Assembly (NCBI GenBank): GCA_028673005.1
Contig: CM054113.1
Location: 213,792,417-213,856,416 of the forward strand
Length of the DNA: 64,000 bases
Source of the DNA: Tanypteryx hageni
Lineage: Eukaryota; Arthropoda; Insecta; Odonata; Petaluridae
Reading direction: 5' to 3'
The notes beneath the pieces were generated by a model. The model saw nothing but the letters and a program-made list of their open reading frames with translations, was not told the DNA's origin and did no database searches. Position 1 is the first letter of the stretch; each line of letters opens with the position of its first letter. Position numbers and translations under genes: made by a program. This document shows, piece after piece, positions 59,055 through 64,000 of the stretch.

Positions 59055-59180
59055 GTAAGTACTTTTCTTGATTTCATTTCTCAGTTGATTACTTTCCTTT
59101 ATTTAATTTTAAATTACGAGAATATGAACATTACGCAAGATATGAACAAATTTCATACTTTGTCTTTAATTTCTATTTAG
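59055..59180 (+). other. Candidate intron in hAT-B
   Basis: A strong donor, TTAG then GTAAGTAC (59055), and an acceptor, TTTCTATTTAG (59180), bracket an AT-rich segment. An ATG with a short open stretch (MGDSRTPSNSKKKTIL) starts at 59190, just after the acceptor. The layout fits a transposase 5' UTR intron, but no transcript supports it. Confidence 0.45.
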
Positions 59181-60143
59181 CATAAAAGTATGGGAGATAG
59201 TAGAACACCCTCTAATAGCAAAAAGAAAACCATTCTAATATGACTATGACTTTTACGGTGATTCGCTTGCCTCTTGGTAGGCGTCGTAATAGTCCATATG
59301 TGCGTAATGAAGTGTATATATAGTGAAAAAACAGAAAATGACTAATCTTGCAGTTTGCGACACGCTTTACAAACCAATAAATTCTGCTGGTGTCAATGAT
59401 ACTAAGGATGATGATGATGATATAAATAATGATGATGACTATAATGATGATGATGACTATGACATTTCTGATGAATAATCTGCTCTCATTAATAAAAAAA
59501 TAGTTGAGCTTGATATTATGGACATTTTAAAGAGCGTTCGCACAATTATTAAATACTTTAAAAAGTCGAGCACTCGAAATTCAGTTCACAAAAAAAGATT
59601 TGTGAACAAATAGGACACGAGTTACAATTGCAGTTGGATGTTAAGCACCGCTGGAATTCGATTGAACCCATGCTGGATAATTTTTTTTAGAGTGCGTGAC
59701 TCTATCACGAATACTTTGAATGAGCTTAATTCTTCTCATTTGTTACAAAAAATTGATTTTAAGAAACTTGAAGAATTAAGACTAGTGCCAAAACCGGTGA
59801 CCCTTGCAGTTGAAGCGTTAGCAAGAAAAGATGCTACCTTGTTAACTGCGAAAGGAGCATTAATTTTTTTATTTAAAAAAATGGACGAAAATAAAAGTGA
59901 AATAAGTGAAAAACTTTTAAAAAATATTAAAACTCGAATGAGTCAGCGGGGAAATACGAGAGCTGCGGTTTTATTGGAGTGCCTGAATTCATCCAACAGT
60001 ATTCCCTCCGGAGTGATTTTGCGGTTTGCAACAATCCTTTTCGAGAGATTATTTCCGAAATCTTCAGAATCACCAAATACAGTGAAAGTGGTTAAAGTGA
60101 AATATGAAGCCCCAGCGTCCATGGAAGAATAAATAAATTAGCG

Positions 60144-62901
60144 ATCAGTGACAGGGGCGTAGCTAGCCTCCTAACTGTGGGGGGGGGGGCAACATAAAAG
60201 TCAAAAATATTTGGGGGGGCACACAAAAATATGAAAAATTTAATACAACTATTAGGCTAGACCTGTATTTTTGTACCAATCCTTTGCTTATGTTATCAGT
60301 AAACTTTTTTCCTACCTCTTTAGTTTATAAAACCGATGTTTATTAACTGTTTGCTTTTATTCATAAAAATTATGTTAATTTTTATCGATAATTTTGAATA
60401 CATTTTTTTGTATCATTTTAAGAATTATATTTTCCATACAATGGGTTGTATTCTGCTGTTGTAATTAAAATTACGTTTCTTATTTTGCAAATTAGAACAA
60501 TATTTTTTTAATGTTGACAAACATTCCCATTATAAATTAGTACAGTGTTTTAGGCATATTACAGACATTTTTATAACAATTATAATAACACAAGTAATGA
60601 AAATAGGCAACCAATTATCTTAATAAATTATAACTATAATATAAAGGCTATATTTAATTGTCTGTATACTATAAATATGTAAATTAAAAAAGTAAAATAT
60701 TTTTATTTTAGTAGCTGAACCCGTCTACCTCCAGCTTTTTGTGCAATATTTCTACAATTAAGTCTAAATCAATAGATTTAGTAATTTCCTTTTCAATGTG
60801 CAGTACAGTCAAATGTGATAGACGTTCGTTGGCAATTTTATTTCTTATAAAAGTTTTAATTCGCCTCAAACTTGAAAACGATCTCTCGCACGCTGCAGTT
60901 GATACTGGTATCGTTACATAATTGTAATTGTACATAATTTGTGAAATTCGTAAAAAGCTACTTTGAACTTGCTTATCATTCCTAATAATTGAAACAGATG
61001 TGTAATTTTAGTTTTATTTTCAGACTTATACCTTTTAATGGTTTGTGGCAAAATTTGTAATTCGTCCTTCAAATTCTCAATATCAATTCCATAATTTAAA
61101 GCAAAAGGTTTTATTTGTTCGAAATTTAGAGAGTTTCCATACAGCGGATTTAAGCTACGTATACCTTCTAAAAATTTTCTGTTGTTAGTAAATTTAATTC
61201 TGCTATTATTCTATCCAAAACAGGTATATAAATTTGAGTACGAATTTGATCTTTCGCATTGATATTACGTTGAAAATTACTTTCCTCTATAATAAGATAA
61301 TTTGCATATTTAGTTGGAAATTTAGAAATCCTGTTTGAATTTTTATTATTTGGAATATTAATGTTATTATTTGTTGCAATTGTCCCTGATTCTTAGTAAA
61401 TTTTACCAAAATAAAAATTTGAAATTGTAATGTTTTCATCTGATCGTTCATCCAAAAAAATATCTCTAAAGAATGTATTAATGTTAATACATTTGATAGA
61501 TCTGAACTGACGCTTTGCAAGAAGTCACTGGCAGATTTGAATTTTGTTAATTTTTCAGTAAACATGCACAGATTAAACACAAATTGAAAATCAATTCCAT
61601 TAAACAAACGGCTGGCTTCTATTCTCCGTTCACCTGCTTCATTTGCAATAATATTTAATAAAACTAATACGGCTTCGAAAGTATTTTTCCAAGCTGAACA
61701 TGCAGATACCTGGGCTGTCCACCGGGTATAACAAATTCGTTTTAGTTCTCGTAATTTGCTATTTGGGTACATATCTTTCTGTAGTTTTATAAACCGTGAA
61801 TGAATAGCTGACCCAGAAAAAATATATACAATTCATCCAATGTAGAGAAAAAGGAGTCGACATGTTTTACCTGTTTGCAAATATGAACGATTACATGGTT
61901 TAGTCGGTGATTTAAACAGTGAACATATATACAGTGAGGTACTTTATTCACATAATTTGGATGGTTACTAACAACATTATATAGTTAGTAAACAAACTTT
62001 CATATTCATGTTGAAGTTTCACTAAATTATTGGTAAAAATAAAAAATAAGACATCGAACGGTACAGTAAGCTTTAGTATATACGGCACGCTATAGGTATT
62101 AACTGCAGCTACTGTTTAAACGAAAGTCTTGCGATACAATATAAACTGAAATCATGTAGATGATAAATATATCGGAGTTTCATTTGATGATCGTATGTCT
62201 AATATTTAATCTTGAGTTGAGTCCATTTTAAGTTAGTACACAACTTTAGTAAATATGGAATAGATTATAATTTGTTGATTCTACGCTTTGCTTACATTTA
62301 ACACTTCCTAAAACGTAGTCTAATTGTAAGTTGGTAGATATACTTTAATTCCATTTAATTTAGTAGTTTAGTAGTTAGCCTTTGCTGAACTAAAGCGGTG
62401 ACAATTATGGGGATTTAGGAGACCACCCTCACTGTAAGGGCCGGTTTTTAGTTGGAGAGAATCATTTCGATATTTATTCGTGCGACTAATCCTCAAGACC
62501 TCGGTTAAAAGTGAACAAGGATGCATATGGAGTATACTCTTTCCTAAATGGTAGGCCCCTGTTAGCCCATCGCGACCATTTTCAAGAACGGAGTGGAGAC
62601 CAAAAGAGAAACGTCTCAGCATGTGTGCGGAGGACGTTTTGGTTTTCCCGTTTACCCTCATCCATTTCCGCATATGCTCACCAAAAGTATCAAAATACGA
62701 GGTCAGGTCCTTGCTTGCCTAACGATTAGTAAAGGTTTTTCAGTAATAAATAAAAAATACCAAAGGGAAGTCGGAAAACCGTCCTTAAGATCTCTGTGCC
62801 TTTTGTAACTAATCGTGAAATCCATTGATTGCATTCAAAGTAGATTAAAGGGGGAGCCAAGGGGGGGGGGGGGGGGCCTTGGCTACGTCCCTGATCAGTG
62901 A
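60144..62901 (-). mobile_element. hAT-C: ZMYM1-like hAT element with perfect 8-bp duplication
   Basis: ATCAGTGA flanks both sides (60144-60151 and 62894-62901). The body, 60152-62893 (2742 bp), begins CAGGGGCGTAGCTAGCC and ends GGCTACGTCCCTG, near-perfect inverted ends, with G runs just inside each end. The interior carries minus-strand transposase remnants. It sits inside the transposase region of hAT-B. It is the youngest or among the youngest layers of the nest. Confidence 0.95.
60708..61772 (-). pseudogene. hAT-C transposase remnant (zinc finger MYM1-like)
   Basis: The minus strand at 61772-61287 reads LRELKRICYTRWTAQVSACS, then a helical stretch with FEAVLVLLNIIANEAGERR and a LQSVSSDLSNVLTLIHSLE segment. 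This is the TRW-containing part of the RNase-H-like core in the hAT group often annotated as zinc finger MYM-type 1-like or 52-kDa repressor-like. The C-terminal dimerisation region is at 60935-60708: YVTIPVSTAACERSFSSLRR, IRNKIANERLSHLTVLHIE, ending GFSY and a stop. The link between them (60936-61286) is frame-broken. The N-terminal zinc finger and first catalytic aspartate were not identified; 61773-62890 has no clear coding. It is a dead copy, although its termini are intact and could be mobilised in trans. Confidence 0.8.
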
Positions 62902-63404
62902 CGTTGTGCAGAGTAACATCGACAAAATTTCTCAAATTTAAAAGACAAATTTCTTGCTTTTAAAAATTCAGGAGAAAGAACTGAAAATTTATAAAAACTT
63001 TTTGAAGCACTTTGCACAATTAAATCATCTTCTACTGAACCTGAAAGAGTATTTTCAGCATCGTCAAATTGTTGTGGAAAGTTAAGATCCCGTCTTTCCG
63101 ATTATTCTCTAAACGGCTTGATATTTAAAAAATACTATAACATAAATGAATCCAGCTAAAAGATTTTTGTCATTTTCAAATTTACTTTTTTATCGACATT
63201 TTTATTTTTATTTGTCTTGATAATAATTAACATTTCACGATCTGGAATCAGTTTTTATAGTTGGTTTTTTGAATAAACTTCTTAAATTTTCAAGTTAGAT
63301 TTTTTACTTTTAAATATCTGAAAACCGAACCGAAACCGCGGCTTTGAAAATTTGGAAAACCGAAACCTCGGATATTAAAAAAACGAATAATTTGCAAACT
63401 CTTA

Positions 63405-63629
63405 TTCTCATCAGCTTGTCCGCGGTCCAGTATTGGCCAGCTCGTGATATTCCATTTTTCTCACAAAAGTTTTATAATGGGTAGCACTGGTTAATGAAAG
63501 GCATGTGTTTTCAGTTGTCAAAGTGCAACATTGTCAAATGATTTGTGGTTTTTAAATTGATTTTACGGTCCTTGGCGGATTATTCAGATCATACACCGGT
63601 CCGCGATGAACAGTCGGTTGGGAACCGCT
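63405..63629. mobile_element. Right part of MITE-A
   Basis: This is the larger surviving piece of the small hAT MITE split by hAT-B. It starts with the second copy of the hAT-B target octamer (TTCTCATC) and ends at the R1 boundary near GGGAACCGCT. GTCCGCGGTCC near its left and GGTCCGCGATG near its right are inverted subterminal partners. Confidence 0.7.
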
Positions 63630-63860
63630 AGACGAAGAAAGACTTTCTAGTAATAATACTTCAAATTTATGCATTAAGAATTAATTTCTGGAACGATTCG
63701 ACGCGGATTCAAAATTTAACTGCAAGAAAATGAAATTTCGTTCTTGTATGCGTTCGTTGTTTTAAATTTCGAACTTTTATGATGATTTTAAGTAACTTTA
63801 AAATGCAAATGATTATTGAACTACACTCAACCCCATGTTAGTGAAATGGAGAAAATAAAC
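63630..63860. repeat. Dispersed repeat R1, right half of the interrupted copy
   Basis: The alignment with 2925-3140 resumes here: GACGA, then ATTAATTTCTGGA, AAGAAAATGAAATTTC, AAGTAA-TTTAAAAT and ATGGAGAAAATAAA. It gives the far boundary of the nested insertion. Confidence 0.75.
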
Positions 63861-64000
63861 TATCCTAGAAACATACCCATGACTTGAATGTAGAAGGTGA
63901 GCAGCTTGAAATTTAAAATAGATAAGGCAAAGTAATTCCTGAATGTTTGATCAAAAAGAATCAAAAGGTTTTTGGGTTATAAGCAGTTTCCGTCACTTAA
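63861..64000. other. AT-rich DNA to window end, nothing recognised
   Basis: No supported feature is seen. Confidence 0.4.

Larger units (their letters stand above)
59190..63159 (+). pseudogene. hAT-B transposase, fragmented and interrupted by hAT-C
   Basis: Pieces of a hAT transposase lie in order on the plus strand. A possible N-terminus is at 59190. Near 59345, NLAVCDTLY recalls the conserved HLAV-D-LY segment and is followed by an Asp/Asn-rich stretch from GATGAT repeats. Then KSVRTIIKYFKKSSTRNSVH and LQLQLDVKHRWNSIEPMLDN (about 59620-59683) form the conserved D-x-RWNS block of the RNase-H-like core. A frameshift in a T run near 59688 leads to RVRDSITNTLNELNSSHLLQ and on to 60132. After the hAT-C insertion, the dimerisation end resumes at 62995-63159 with SSSTEPERVFSASSN and KLRSRLSDYSLNGLIFKKYY, ending at a TAA. 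Parts of the core are missing and stops occur, so it is inactive. Confidence 0.85.
56657..63412 (+). mobile_element. hAT-B: 6.7-kb hAT element containing two younger insertions
   Basis: The body is 56665-63404. It begins TAGAGTTTGTC and ends with the inverse of TAAGAGTTTGC. Both subterminal regions are rich in GAAAACCG and AACCGCGG words in inverted orientation. The flanking octamers TTCTCGAC and TTCTCATC agree at 6 of 8 bases. The plus strand carries pieces of a hAT transposase. Removing the LINE (56961-58824) and hAT-C (60152-62893) leaves about 2.1 kb, a plausible size for a partly deleted hAT. Confidence 0.8.
56643..63629. mobile_element. hAT MITE (MITE-A), split by hAT-B
   Basis: The left piece is 56651-56664 (CAGCATTTCTCGAC). 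The right piece is 63405-63629, starting TTCTCATCAGCTTGTCCGCG and ending GGTTGGGAACCGCT. Joined in the mind, the ends form the usual hAT terminus pair CAGC-TT-TC ... GA-AA-GCTG with GTCCGCGGTCC and GGTCCGCGATGAAC subterminal. CTAGAC occurs on both outer sides, a partly eroded target duplication in repeat R1. Body length without hAT-B is about 240 bp. Confidence 0.7.

Overview
This window looks like intergenic or deep intronic DNA from an arthropod nuclear genome, most likely an insect. The base composition is AT-rich. There are no operons, no Shine-Dalgarno-led genes and no long intact reading frames. The recognisable coding material is the debris of animal transposons: non-LTR retrotransposons, hAT, Tigger/pogo, piggyBac and Helitron. 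I cannot name the species. I found no host protein-coding gene I would defend. Several GC-richer patches with TATA boxes (about 10.15-11.1 kb, 12.8-13.3 kb, 18.3-18.7 kb, 44.3-44.9 kb, 45.9-46.8 kb and 55.0-55.6 kb) may be regulatory or older repeat DNA.

Layout. 0-9 kb: the 3' end of a LINE with an (ATGTAG)n tail (family A), a short hAT MITE with an exact 8-bp target duplication, a minus-strand LINE fragment with a (TTG)n tail (family B), and a 576-bp palindromic element. 9-16 kb: promoter-like DNA, a hAT MITE, and a striking palindrome carrying a tRNA-like sequence in each arm. 16-24 kb: a second family A LINE and unannotated AT-rich DNA. 24-31 kb: a TIR element, a 242-bp tandem duplication, an internally deleted Tigger element and two hAT MITEs. 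31-36 kb: a decayed LINE with an (AATC)n tail (family C) sitting inside a polypurine tract. 37-43 kb: a hAT element with a perfect target duplication, an RTE-like LINE (family D, copy 1) and a Helitron remnant with an intact 3' hairpin. 43-56 kb: dispersed repeat pairs, a near-perfect 165-bp hairpin, a piggyBac MITE and a purine minisatellite.

56-64 kb is a nest of insertions that can be peeled apart by target-site duplications. An old repeat (uninterrupted copy at about 2.74-3.14 kb) was hit by a small hAT MITE. That MITE was hit by a 6.7-kb hAT (hAT-B). hAT-B was in turn hit by an internally deleted RTE-like LINE (12-bp duplication) and by a ZMYM1-like hAT (hAT-C, 8-bp duplication ATCAGTGA).

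Every transposase or reverse transcriptase seen here carries stops, frameshifts or deletions, so none should be autonomous. The two RTE-like copies are nearly identical to each other, which implies fairly recent activity of that family. The notable non-coding structures are the tRNA-bearing palindrome, the 165-bp hairpin, the LINE-in-polypurine arrangement and the repeated GGTCTGACAGACC motif in the piggyBac MITE.
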